Shown: piece by piece, positions 33,658-42,573 of the stretch
Layout of the letters: each line of letters starts with the position of its first letter
How positions within the stretch are numbered: the first letter of the stretch is position 1
Assembly: GCF_014648695.1 (NCBI RefSeq)
Contig: NZ_BMRP01000002.1
Coordinates: forward strand, 374,163 to 438,162
Direction of reading: 5' to 3'
Length of the DNA: 64,000 nucleotides
Source: Streptomyces albospinus
GTDB taxonomy: Bacteria; Actinomycetota; Actinomycetes; Streptomycetales; Streptomycetaceae
Position numbers and translations under genes: made by a program
The notes under the pieces: generated by a model
What the model saw: only the letters and a program-made list of their open reading frames with translations
Database searches by the model: none
Told to the model about the DNA's origin: nothing

Positions 33658-34006
33658 CCGCCGGACAGCACCCGTCGCAGCACTGTCAGCACGTCCTCGT
33701 CGGGGAACTGCGCGCGGGCGGCGGCCTCCGCGCCCGCGAGCACCTCGGCGAACCGGTCGGGCTCCACTCCGGCGAGCAGCCCCTCCACTCCCAGCGCTCG
33801 GAATTCCTCGGCTCCTGCTTCGGGTCTGTCGGCCTGGGCCCGTAGGGCAGGTCGGCGTAGTCCATGGCGTGGAGAATCTTCCGGGCTGTCGCTTTGGCGG
33901 CCCGGAAATGCGACGGTTCAAAGCGTTTCGGGTGCTCGACGAGACGAATCTTCCACGGATGGGTTTCCGATTCGGTGCCGCCCGGCCGGGGTTGGGGGTG
34001 GCCCAT
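33655..34006 (-). pseudogene. Small protein gene with a frameshift
   Basis: From ATG 34006 the frame gives MGHPQPRPGGTESETHPWKI then RLVEHPKRFEPSHFRAAKAT and HAMDYADLPYGP. Near 33835 the coding pattern moves to another frame: AEEFRALGVEGLLAGVEPDR, FAEVLAGAEAAARAQFPDED, ending LRRVLSGG at a TAG that overlaps the convergent gene's stop. Both halves look like one 115-residue protein. Either a real mutation or a sequencing error. No family recognised. Confidence 0.5.
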
Positions 34007-34308
34007 GGCTGACCTCCTTGGCTCGGCCTCACGGGCGGGCCACCGGCTCGCGGGGCGAAATCCCCCTGTTTCCGTCGTGCTCCGCGAACCGGCCGGCCGC
34101 GACTGGAAAACGATGATCGTGCGCAAGGCCCCTAACGCCGCCGTGCTTCCGCGGTGTGACGACAGAGCGGCCACCGCAACCAGGGCCTGGGCGATTCGCC
34201 GCATCGTGACCCCCTGTTCCGACGTCCAAGCGGAGAGATGCCTTCAACCAGCCTCGTCACCGATCCGAAAAGGTGCCGAACGTCTGCCGGTTGACGTCGG
34301 CAGTCCGG

Positions 34309-34336
34309 TTGCAGGGCATTCGGGGGAGAGTAGCCT
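34309..34336 (+). promoter_or_regulatory. Possible promoter of the lasso-peptide operon
   Basis: TTGCAG at 34309-34314 and TAGCCT at 34331-34336 with a 16-base spacer, 35 bases before the precursor ATG. Fits a vegetative sigma-70-type promoter moderately well. Confidence 0.35.
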
Positions 34337-34370
34337 GGAGTTGATTTCCTGCCGGTTCTGGAGGTAGGCG

Positions 34371-34487
34371 ATGTTTCTCCGATTGCTGCGGCGCCGTATG
34401 CCGCATCGGCTCGTCCTTCTCGGTAACGGCCGTCTGATCCGCGGCTTCAGCGGCGGATTCTACGACGGTCACGGATACCAGCACTGA
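34371..34487 (+). CDS. Lasso peptide precursor (A), 38 residues
   Basis: A short gene with an ideal ribosome binding site (GGAGG at 34360-34364). The leader is about 24 residues, basic and hydrophobic, with a MPHRLVLLGNG stretch resembling the P-x-L-x3-G leader motif. The predicted core is GFSGGFYDGHGYQH: Gly1 can close an eight-membered macrolactam with Asp8, leaving a six-residue tail GHGYQH. The residue at leader position -2 is Ile rather than the usual Thr, which is a caveat. It is followed after 33 bases by the B gene and then the cyclase. The core is not one I recall from known lasso peptides. Confidence 0.7.
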   Translation: MFLRLLRRRMPHRLVLLGNGRLIRGFSGGFYDGHGYQH

Positions 34488-34520
34488 CACCGTTCACGGT
34501 GGAATCCTGGAGGATATGCG

Positions 34521-35144
34521 GTGGCAGAGGACCCCGATGCCCTGGCAGCCATGGCAAGGATCCTGTCACCGCATTGCCGCGTCACCCGGATGTCCGACGG
34601 AGCGCTGATCGCGGACTGGAAGCGGACGCGTTTTCTGGGATTGGCGACGACGGAAGTCCAGAAATTCGCCTCCGGGAGCCCTGAGGAACGCGCCGAACTT
34701 GTCACCGGTCTCATGCGTGCCGGGTGCACGACGGGCCGCCGGAAGAAATACGCGGACGCCGGCGTCGGGCACTGGCTGGGTGGAGTGCGCCTGCTGATCC
34801 GGGCCCTTGGATTCGGGCGCGTCCTCCGGCTGCTGTCCTTGGCCGCCCCGGGTTACGCCCGCGCGGACCTCCCCTCCGCGGAGGAGGTCGGACGGCTGAA
34901 ACGAGCAGTGCAGTCACACAGCAGCAGAAGCTGGTTCGTCAACGGCGACTGCAAGTCCGAGGCGGTGACCGCCTTTGTCCTGCTGCGGCGGCGTGGCCTG
35001 AAAGCCGTACTCCACGTCGGTGTGCATGAACACCCGTTCGCCCTGCACGCGTGGACAACCTCGGGCGGCCTGTGCATCCCCGACGCCGATCCGCGAGGGC
35101 ACGCCTTCACACCGGTGCTCTCGATCGACTGCGGAGGACCGTGA
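34521..35144 (+). CDS. Lasso peptide B protein (recognition element plus B2 protease)
   Basis: A 207-residue protein from a GTG at 34521 with GGAGG upstream. The C-terminal part (about 80-207) is a B2 transglutaminase-like leader peptidase: SWFVNGDCKSEAVTAFVLLR with Cys144, then HPFALHAWTT with His176 and CIPDADP with Asp188. The N-terminal 75 residues (CRVTRMSDGALIADWKRTRF and ATTEVQKFASGS) are in the place of the B1 recognition element (PqqD-like) and probably bind the leader. It removes the leader peptide with ATP-dependent help from the cyclase. Stop is one base before the cyclase ATG. Confidence 0.85.
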   Translation: MAEDPDALAAMARILSPHCRVTRMSDGALIADWKRTRFLGLATTEVQKFASGSPEERAELVTGLMRAGCTTGRRKKYADAGVGHWLGGVRLLIRALGFGRVLRLLSLAAPGYARADLPSAEEVGRLKRAVQSHSSRSWFVNGDCKSEAVTAFVLLRRRGLKAVLHVGVHEHPFALHAWTTSGGLCIPDADPRGHAFTPVLSIDCGGP

Positions 35145-35145
35145 T

Positions 35146-36954
35146 ATGGATGCGCTCCGCCTCGAGTGGGCCGGGGGCGTACCGAGGCTCCGGACCAGCG
35201 AGGCCATGGCGCGTCAGGGACTCGTGACGACGGTCTCCTCGCGGGCCGGCACCGCGGCCGTCGTCGGCTGGGTCGGCTCGGCCCGTGACCGGGCGGCGGG
35301 CGCGCGCGGCCTCCTCGACGACTCCGGCAGACAGGGGGTCGCCCCGCCCGTGCCGGCCGGCGACTACGCGGCTGTTCTGGTGTACCGCGACCGCATCCTT
35401 CTGACGCGCGACGAGCAGGCACGCATCCCGCTGTTCTTCAGGGAGTCCGGTGGCCGCGTGAGCGCCGTAAGCACCTCGGTCCGCTGCTTGGGGAGCGTCA
35501 CAGAGCTGGAACCCCGCTACTTCTGCCGATACCTCATCGGGAACATGGCGCAACCGCACTCGGACCTCACCCCTTTCACCGGGGTGCACCGCGTCCTCGG
35601 CGGCGAGGTGGTCGAGCTGTCCCTCACCGGGCAGATGCGCAGTCGAACGCTGCGACGCGCCCGTCGGGCCACCGAGCCGACTGCACACGGCTCCTGCCTC
35701 GATGAGGCCGCGCAGGAGTTGCGCCTCGCGCTGGAGAACGCTGTCGGACGCCGTATGGGCACGACGACGGCATGCCATGTCTCGGGCGGCACCGACTCCA
35801 CCAGCGTCGCGCTGCTCGCCGCACGTCTGCTGGCCGCGGAACGGGGCGGCGCCGGTGACCTGGTCCTGCTCGCCGGGCGTTTCTCCCGCGGGGAGCTGGC
35901 CGCGGAGCGGCCGTACCTCGACGTCGCGATGGAGGAGATCCGCCGTCACACACCCGCGGCCCGCCCGGTGATCGTCGATGCCGACGACGTGGCCGACTTC
36001 GACGACTTCCAGCACCACGCGGGAGACGCCGACGAGCCTCATGCGCACGCCTTCCGCGCCCCGTTCTGGGCCAGGCTTCACGCCGCGGCCGCGGAACTGG
36101 GCTGTGACACGCTCCTGACCGGTTGCGGGGCCGATCCGATCGCGGACGCCAACCCGTTCCACCTGCACAGACTGGCCCGCACGGGACAGCTCCGGCAGAT
36201 GACCGAGCAGGCACGTGCCTGGGCCGCGGGAAGCGAGCGGGGCTTGCGGGACATCGTCCGCGCCTATGTGGTGCAGCCGGCTGTTCCGCTGGCAGCCGAA
36301 CGGATCACCGCGCTCCTCCGCGGCGGAACGGTGCTCGGCGGCCTTGGCACCTTCAACCGCCCCGGATGGCTGCGATCCGGATTCGCGCGCGCTCACGGCT
36401 ATCGGGATGCGGGCATCGCGGAGAGCCGGTTCGTGTTCGGACGCAAGCCGGAACAGTCGTTCTACGACGCCGCCAATTACGTCGCCGCGCCCGACCTGCT
36501 GTCCTGGCAGCGCGCACGACGGGACGGGTTCTTTCTCTCGCACCCCTTCCTCGACCCGGAGGTCGTCGCCACGATGAGCCGCCTGCCCGCCGCAGCCACG
36601 TTCCAGCCGGGCCGTCCGAAGGCCGTTCTCCGTGAGGCCATGGCGGATCTGCTCCCGGCCCCGATCCGCGGCAGGGCGGTCAAGGTGCCCTTCAACGACC
36701 TCTATGCCCGCGGCCTGCGGACACACGGCGACGAACTCATCGCCCTGTGCCGCTCTGCCCGACATCCGCTGATCGCGGAGATGTTCGACGTCGAGACGCT
36801 GTGCCGGGCCGTGCGGGAGGCCCAGCTCGGCCTGGGGGACTCGTACTCCTGGGATCGCGTGAACAGCTCGCTCGCCCTGGTGGCCTGGCTGGAGCGACTG
36901 GACCGGCGTTCCTGCGCGCTGGGCGCGGCGGTGCCCGTCACCGCTGGCTCTTGA
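35146..36954 (+). CDS. Lasso peptide macrolactam synthetase (C, asparagine-synthetase-like)
   Basis: A 602-residue enzyme that adenylates the Asp side chain and closes the ring on the core N-terminus. The C-terminal synthetase domain has the pyrophosphate loop SGGTDS (213-218), LLTGCGADP and a C-terminal KVPFNDLYARGLR region. The N-terminal domain is glutaminase-like but lacks the catalytic Cys2 (starts MDALRLEW), as in lasso cyclases. The ATG at 35146 immediately follows the B stop. It ends 17 bases inside the convergent membrane-protein gene. No dedicated ABC exporter gene follows, so export would use another transporter. Confidence 0.9.
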   Translation: MDALRLEWAGGVPRLRTSEAMARQGLVTTVSSRAGTAAVVGWVGSARDRAAGARGLLDDSGRQGVAPPVPAGDYAAVLVYRDRILLTRDEQARIPLFFRESGGRVSAVSTSVRCLGSVTELEPRYFCRYLIGNMAQPHSDLTPFTGVHRVLGGEVVELSLTGQMRSRTLRRARRATEPTAHGSCLDEAAQELRLALENAVGRRMGTTTACHVSGGTDSTSVALLAARLLAAERGGAGDLVLLAGRFSRGELAAERPYLDVAMEEIRRHTPAARPVIVDADDVADFDDFQHHAGDADEPHAHAFRAPFWARLHAAAAELGCDTLLTGCGADPIADANPFHLHRLARTGQLRQMTEQARAWAAGSERGLRDIVRAYVVQPAVPLAAERITALLRGGTVLGGLGTFNRPGWLRSGFARAHGYRDAGIAESRFVFGRKPEQSFYDAANYVAAPDLLSWQRARRDGFFLSHPFLDPEVVATMSRLPAAATFQPGRPKAVLREAMADLLPAPIRGRAVKVPFNDLYARGLRTHGDELIALCRSARHPLIAEMFDVETLCRAVREAQLGLGDSYSWDRVNSSLALVAWLERLDRRSCALGAAVPVTAGS

Positions 36955-38248
36955 CGTCCCACAGGGTCCGCTCGACCGGGCCGGTGACGAGGTTGACGAG
37001 GCCGTACCGGCTAGATTGCTCGAATTGTTCCGCTGGGGAGGGGATGCGGCTTTCCTCGCCTTTTCGCGTAACGGATGACCCCACGCTCGCGCCGTGCGGG
37101 CCGAATGTCCAGTAGACGGTGACGAAACGCGGGTCCCTCGTGTGTTCGTCGATCGCATTGTTCTCATGCACCCTGGCACGGTAAATGAGAGAGTCACGAC
37201 CGGTCTTCTGTTGCATATTCAACCATTTGGGGACTTTTTCCCTACCCCAGGAGTACGCCACGAAGCGGAGCGGTGGCTGCAGCACGAGCCGGTCCTTGCG
37301 CGCGAGGTTCGCGGAGGCATAGATCGCCACCTGGTCGTACGGCGTGTCCATGGGCAGTTGCACCACCACTCGCGTGGCGAAGGTGTCGTTCGAATCAACC
37401 CAAGTTCCCTCGGGCATCCACGGTTTTGCCTCGACCAGCTCGCCGGGCTGGTTCATCTCCCGCCGGGAGAGCGGGTTCACGTCCGAGGAGTTGCGCCACT
37501 GCTCGGCATCGGTTCGCCACTGCTGGCGGAGCCGGTCCTTCGGGCTCAGCGGCACCTTTTTCCCCATGGCGTGGACCTCGGTGCCGAGCACGTAGAAGCC
37601 CGTGTCGCCCTGGTTCCGGAGGGTGATGTCGACCGGTACGGCGAATGCCGTGCGGTCCTTGCTCAGCGCGGGCTTTCCCATGGACAACGTGATGAGAGGC
37701 CTGGTTTGTCGCTGGTACGGCAGGTAGAGGTTCTGGTAGCCGAAATTGGCGATCGCGATGATCGAGGAGACGATCAGCGCGGCGGCCACCCGCTTCGGAG
37801 TGGGGATCGCGACCGACGTCCGCCACACCGCGAAGACGGCGTATGCCGAACCCGCCGTGAGCGCGCTCAACAGCGCCGGGTAGGTCGCGGAATCGCCGTT
37901 CTTGAGGGTCTGCACCAGGAGCATGGCGTTGGTCAGCAAGGCCGCGAACGTGCCGATCAGCGCGACCAGGCCGGAGTAGGGGAAGCTCTGCCGGATGTAG
38001 TAGTCCAGGACCGCGGCGGCAGCCACGAGCGTGGTGAACGAGACCACGAGAAGGACGGCACCGGTGATGCGACCGGCGAAGGTCAGATCATGGGCGAAGT
38101 CGTCGAGGCCGATCCGAGCCAGCAGCAGCGTGGTCATGAGGAGGACCAGCACGATCACTGCCAGGGCCACCCGCGACTGCCAGGTTCTCAGCGAGGGCTG
38201 TCGCGTTTTCGGGTGCGAGCGGGAGTGAGGACTGGGAGGAGTCCGCAC
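36938..38248 (-). CDS. Hypothetical multi-pass membrane protein
   Basis: A 436-residue protein. GTG 38248 is chosen because AGGAGGTGATC lies eight bases upstream; a longer frame to 38302 exists. After a basic 25-residue start there are about five membrane helices in the first 190 residues (VALAVIVLVLLMTTLLLA, ITGAVLLVVSFTTLVAAAAV, LVALIGTFAALLTNAMLLV, AALIVSSIIAIANFG). The remaining 240 residues are a beta-rich extracytoplasmic or cytoplasmic domain (TAFAVPVDITLRNQGDTGFY, VVVQLPMDTPYDQVAIYASA). No catalytic motif recognised. It is convergent with the lasso cyclase and overlaps it slightly. Confidence 0.65.
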   Translation of the reverse strand: MRTPPSPHSRSHPKTRQPSLRTWQSRVALAVIVLVLLMTTLLLARIGLDDFAHDLTFAGRITGAVLLVVSFTTLVAAAAVLDYYIRQSFPYSGLVALIGTFAALLTNAMLLVQTLKNGDSATYPALLSALTAGSAYAVFAVWRTSVAIPTPKRVAAALIVSSIIAIANFGYQNLYLPYQRQTRPLITLSMGKPALSKDRTAFAVPVDITLRNQGDTGFYVLGTEVHAMGKKVPLSPKDRLRQQWRTDAEQWRNSSDVNPLSRREMNQPGELVEAKPWMPEGTWVDSNDTFATRVVVQLPMDTPYDQVAIYASANLARKDRLVLQPPLRFVAYSWGREKVPKWLNMQQKTGRDSLIYRARVHENNAIDEHTRDPRFVTVYWTFGPHGASVGSSVTRKGEESRIPSPAEQFEQSSRYGLVNLVTGPVERTLWDVKSQR

Positions 38249-38332
38249 GCGATCACCTCCTGAGGCCGCCGGTCGTGCCCTACACGTGTGCAGCGCGGAC
38301 ACAGGAGATCTGCCGCCGCGCCGAAGGTTTGA

Positions 38333-38884
38333 TCACCATCGTCCGTGGTGATCCATCGGGTCGCCATCCCGATGCCCCCGGACGTGCGAGCCGATGGTTC
38401 GCCAGGTGGGCTTCGCGACGTCGCCATAGGACCAGCTGTGGCCCTTGGGCATCTCGAAGTGCAGGTGCGGCCCTGTGGCGTTGCCGGTGGCCCCGACTTT
38501 GCCGAGCTGCTTGCCGATGGCGACCTTCTCAGTCTTCGTTTACCTGCCGCTGCCACAGATGGCAGAGGTGCAGACATGGCCGTTGTCGGCGCGCAGCCCG
38601 ACCCACTGGCCGTACGCTCCGCCCTTGCCGTTCGACCAGACGATGGTTCCGTAGCGTACGGCGACCACGGGGACGCCCGTCGGTGCGGCGAAGTCCTCCC
38701 CCACCTGGCGGCCGACCCCGTCCGGCTTCCAGGCGAACGGGCCGCGTCCTGGTGCTGGACAGGCCAATCGATTTCCCAGCGGATTGCGAGGAGTACCCGC
38801 CCATGAACCCCCACCTGGCCCTGGTCGTCGCACCAGTCGTACTTGGGCTGCTGGCACGGCTTCTACGCCGACCGCAGCGCGCAC
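38333..38884 (-). pseudogene. M23-type peptidase, frameshifted
   Basis: The first half reads VGRQVGEDFAAPTGVPVVAV then RYGTIVWSNGKGGAYGQWVG and ends at a stop near 38540. The second half, in another frame, gives KVGATGNATGPHLHFEMPKG, the HxH zinc motif of M23 (LytM) peptidases. A normal enzyme needs both in one chain. The N-terminus has several Trp/Cys codons (QPKYDWCDDQG) as in phage-type lytic enzymes. Inactive unless the shift is a sequencing error. Confidence 0.6.
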
Positions 38885-39164
38885 TGGCCGAAATCACCCG
38901 TGGGCTGCGGGACTTGGCGCGCAAGACGGCTTTTCTTCACCTGCCAGTCTGCCCAGCTTGACAGTGATCCACTGCGCAGGTCTCGGGATCGAATCCCCGT
39001 TCGCCTGCACCGACGATGCAGGCTCGACCGCCCTGGTCGGGCCGCTCCGAACCAGGTACTTCCCAGGGATTTTGCAGGGACTTTCAGCTCTGTCCCAGGG
39101 ACTTTCCGCTGAGTAGGAGGGAAAGGCTCTGACGGCTCCGAAAGGAGCAAAGTCCCAGGTCGGG

Positions 39165-40891
39165 GCAATGCCGGTGAGTTAACGGGTTTGCGCAGGTGAG
39201 GGCGCTGTGCGTCGCGGTTTGAGGCAGTAAGTAACCTTGTGACGCTGGGTAGTTCGTCACTTCCGGTGACGTGGATGCCAACCGCGGAGCATGGCAACGG
39301 AGCCCCCGGTAAGACAGGCGATCGACCAAGATCCGTCCGCCCCCCGGAGAGCTCCGTTGGGTGTCCAATCTGTCATTGATGCCGTCCCGTCTGCCATGAC
39401 CACCCGCGGGCGGTCCTGCCGAGCACTGGCAGGACCGGGCTTCGGCGAGCACATCCGTCTCGGGGTGCTGACCGAAGAGATCGCCCCCGGGCTGGTGGAC
39501 GAGGTACTTGAAGCCACCGGCCGCCTTGAGCAGCGCCGCCGCCTGCTCCCGGCCCGCGCGGTGGTTTACTTCGTCCTCGCGTTGTGCCTTTTCAGCAGTG
39601 CGGACAGCCTGGGTCCGCCGGGATACCGGTCGGTCCTGCGCGCGCTGACTGAGAAACTCAGGCATCTGCCAGGCACGTGCGTACAGCGGCTGCCCACGAG
39701 TTCGGCACTGACCCGGGCGAGGCAGCGACTGGGTGACAAACCGCTGAAGGTACTGTTCGAGCGGCGGTGCGGCACGCTGGCCACGGCAGCCACGCCAGGC
39801 GCGTTCGCCTTCGGACTACGGTTGGTTGCCTGGGACGGGACCGCACTGGACGTGCCCGACACCCCCGCGAACGCGGAGGAGTTCGGGTTCACCGGCAAGA
39901 ACGGCGTCAACCAGGGCGGGAACCCGCAGGTCCGCCTGATGGCACTGACCGAGTGCGGCACACACGCCTTGATCGACGCGGCCTTCGATGCGGTGGCCAA
40001 ATTCAGCGAGCACAAGCTCGCCCGCCGACTGCTGGCCTCCTTGCGGCCGGACATGCTCCTGCTGGCCGACCGGAACTTCTCCGGGTACGAGCTGTGAGGC
40101 CTGGCCCGGGCCACTGGTGCCCATCTGGCCTGGCGCATCAAGAAGAACCTGGTCTTCGTCCCGCTGCAGATGCTGCCCGACGGCTCCTATCTGGCCGTCA
40201 TGCCGACCCCGAAGGAGACCGTCCGGCACGGGCAGGCCAGGGCTGCCGGCCGCACCCTGTCCCAGCCGCCCCAGGGCCACACCGTCCGGATCATCCAGTA
40301 CACCGTCACCATCAAACCCCGCTCCGGCCTGCCCCGCACCGAGACGTTCCGGCTAGTCACCAGCCTGCTCGACCCCCAACTGGCCCCGGCCCGCCAACTC
40401 GCGATGATCTATCACCAGCGGTGGGAAATCGAAAACGGCTATGCCGAACTCAAAAACCGCCTGCGGGGCGCCGGGTTCATCCTGCGCTCCAAGGCACCCA
40501 CACTCGTCTGTCAGGAGATCTACGCTCTTCTCACCGTCTACCAGGCACTATGCGCGCTGAAAGCCCACGCCGCAGAACACTCCGGGACTGATCCCGACCG
40601 GATCTCCTTCACCGTCACCGTGCAACTTGCCCGGCTCAATACAACCGCGCAAGCCGCAGCCGACCCAGGCACCCTACGCACGTCACGCCGCGAGGTCGTC
40701 CAAGAACTCCTCGACAGCCTCCTCCCGGCACGACGTGACCGTCAGTGCGAACGGCTCAAGAAGCCGTCCAGGAACACCTTCGACGTCAAGAAACGGGACC
40801 AACCACGCACCCTGAGTAACGTCCACTACGCACTCAAAGTGACCCGGTACCCACTCCGACCTGCGCAAACCCGTTAACTCACCGGCATTGC
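39165..40891 (+). mobile_element. IS4-type insertion sequence with perfect 32-bp inverted repeats
   Basis: The ends 39165-39196 and 40860-40891 are perfect inverted repeats (GCAATGCCGGTGAGTTAACG onward). Between them lies a single transposase gene. I see no clear target-site duplication in the flanking bases, so the element may have moved by recombination or the duplication has decayed. The intact ends indicate a recent arrival. Confidence 0.9.
39291..40877 (+). pseudogene. IS4-family transposase interrupted by one TGA codon
   Basis: One frame encodes the whole protein except for a TGA at 40095-40097. Before it: VYFVLALCLFSSADSLGPPG, LVAWDGTALDVPDTPAN (first catalytic Asp), ADRNFSGYEL (second Asp). 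After it, in the same frame: GLARATGAHLAWRIKKNLVF and YHQRWEIENGYAELKNRLRG (catalytic Glu in the YREK-like motif). The family has Trp at the stop, so a TGG to TGA change explains it. Activity would need readthrough or a helper copy elsewhere. Confidence 0.85.
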
Positions 40892-41049
40892 AGCTCAGAA
40901 GGCACTTTCGCGTTTCCGCTCAAGATCCGGACGCCACCGCAAGTGAAACGCGGAGGCTAGGGCACTCCCGGGAACCCGCAGGTCAGCGAGGGATGCCCAT
41001 CAGCCCCCACAAAGGCCCGCCGAAGACGTTTTCCCTGGTCAGGGTGGAG

Positions 41050-41078
41050 AAAGCGGACGAGTAGGCCTGTACGCCGGG
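41050..41078 (-). repeat. RNase P RNA 3'-end-like repeat, right copy
   Basis: On the minus strand it reads CCCGGCGTACAGGCCTACTC then GTCCGC and is preceded by ACTAAA, close to the ACAGAA that precedes this element in RNase P RNA. It is the better match of the two copies and lies 10.8 kb from the left one. Confidence 0.5.
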
Positions 41079-41548
41079 TTTAGTCAGCACGGGCAGCTCA
41101 CTCATTTCCCGGCACGGTAAGGATGAGCAGGGGTGATGACAGGTGACGAGGGATCAGGTTTCCCAGCACCATCCCAGCACGGGAAAATCAGGAGTCCACC
41201 CCTCAAAGACCGGACCCCTTCTGACCTGTATGTTTGCTAGATCAGCGACGTGGTGGCATATCGCGCGCTACACGCTGAACCGGAACTCCACGACTTGGTG
41301 CGTCTCGCGACCGTGAAGCTCGCCAGCGGCGACTACCGGCTCAGCTGGACAGCCACCCGAATGATCAGATCACCCCCACCAGCGTGCGGTTCCGCCGTTC
41401 CAGCTCGAACCTGCGCAGCGCAAGCAGCTCAGAGAAAGCCTCATGACCACGTCAGCCAACCCGCGTCTTTGGTAGATGCATCGACATGGTCACGACGAGC
41501 GAATCTCCGCAGGTCACAGGGGTTGCGGCACGACCAGCCCTTGTTTGC

Positions 41549-41591
41549 GGCTCCTGCCGAGGACTCGAACCTGCGGCCAAGGCCACCCTCC
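41549..41591. repeat. Direct repeat, right copy (tRNA-3'-end-like)
   Basis: Matches 19746-19788 at 40 of 43 positions; the last 28 bases are identical. On the minus strand GCAGGTTCGAGTCCT has a T-loop-like core. It lies just downstream of the thymidine kinase stop. Confidence 0.5.
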
Positions 41592-41664
41592 GCCCCCCAA
41601 CGCCCGCTCTCCCACGGCCAGCGCGGCCGACAAACAAGTCGACGCGCTTCTCGCCGGCCAGAGG

Positions 41665-42315
41665 TCAAGTGGCGGTGACCGGCAGCACGTCCGGCGACAG
41701 CGCCGCTCCCCGCGCCGCGGCGCTCGTCATCCGCCTGCGGTGATGACGTCGGCAGAGCACCTCGTACCCGACCTCCGCCGCCGACTGAGCCACGTCGCCC
41801 ACGACAACCTGCTCCCCCTCGACGACCATCTCTCCACCCACGGTGCGCGCATTGTGCGTGGCCCGAGCACCACACCAGCACATCGCCTCGACCTGCAAAG
41901 TCTCCAGGCGATCGGCAAGCTCGATCAGACGCTGGGAGCCAGGAAAGAGCCTCGTCCGGAAGTCAGTGGTGATGCCGAACGCGAAGACGTCCAACTCCAA
42001 GTCGTCCACGATCCGGGCCAGTTGGTCGATCTGCCCGGACAGCAGGAACTGGGCCTCGTCCACGATCACGTAATCGACCCGGCCACCCCGAGACAACTGC
42101 CCCGCCACATATCCGTACAGATCCAGCCCCGGCCCGGCCTCCACCGCGTCGGTCACCAGCCCCAGACGCGACGACAGCTTGCCCTCACCCGCACGGTCAT
42201 CACGCGTGAAGATCAACCCCTGCAGACCACGCGACGTTCGGTTATGTTCGATTTGTAGCGCCAAAGTTGACTTCCCGCAGTCCATTGTTCCAGAGAAGAA
42301 CACCAATTCGGACAT
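41665..42315 (-). CDS. tdk: Thymidine kinase
   Basis: A 216-residue type II thymidine kinase that phosphorylates thymidine with ATP in the salvage pathway. Walker A GTMDCGKST (9-17), the lid/central region QIEHNRTSRGLQGLIFTRDD, catalytic Glu in VDEAQFLL and the zinc pair CWCGARATHNAR plus CRRHH are all present. The ATG at 42315 lacks a strong ribosome binding site in view. A second copy of its first 17 codons lies 176 bases upstream (42441-42491), so this gene has probably replaced a native allele. Codon choice at the start is less GC-rich than in the leftover copy. Confidence 0.92.
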   Translation of the reverse strand: MSELVFFSGTMDCGKSTLALQIEHNRTSRGLQGLIFTRDDRAGEGKLSSRLGLVTDAVEAGPGLDLYGYVAGQLSRGGRVDYVIVDEAQFLLSGQIDQLARIVDDLELDVFAFGITTDFRTRLFPGSQRLIELADRLETLQVEAMCWCGARATHNARTVGGEMVVEGEQVVVGDVAQSAAEVGYEVLCRRHHRRRMTSAAARGAALSPDVLPVTAT

Positions 42316-42440
42316 CAGGCCACAGGAACCTTTCACACCAAACGAACAGACGGGGCACCATCGGCACAAACAACTCCGCCACCAGCCGACACAACACCAC
42401 CCACGCCAAGACCAGCCGATGGCGAATACCCAAGAAAGTC

Positions 42441-42491
42441 GGTCGACTTCCCGCAGTCCATCGTTCCGGAGAAGAACACCAACTCGGGCAT
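42441..42491 (-). pseudogene. Leftover 5' end of a second thymidine kinase gene
   Basis: ATG 42491 opens MPELVFFSGTMDCGKST, identical to the intact enzyme except Pro for Ser at position 2, then diverges abruptly at codon 18. The base sequence has GC-type third positions (TCC, ACG, TCG) where the intact copy has TCT, ACA, TCA. It is best read as what remains of the native tk after an insertion or recombination just past the P-loop. Confidence 0.75.
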
Positions 42492-42573
42492 GAGGGGTGG
42501 CGGGCCTTTCGGGCTCGTGCGGAGGGGGCGGGACGGCGCGCGGACGGGGCCGCGCAGACGGGGGCGGGACGGG

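Larger units (their letters stand above)
40892..41664. other. Junction region with two attachment-like repeats, no clear gene
   Basis: Holds the right copies of the RNase-P-like repeat (41050-41078) and of the tRNA-like repeat (41549-41591). A plus frame from 41250 (YRALHAEPELHDLVRLATVK) has some coding character but no recognisable family; it may be the scrap of a mobile-element gene. Confidence 0.45.

Noticed and set aside
38985..39025. Possible tRNA 3' end (GGGATCGAATCCCC)
   Set aside because: The T-loop has ATC instead of TTC and no anticodon, D-arm or acceptor stem can be drawn upstream.
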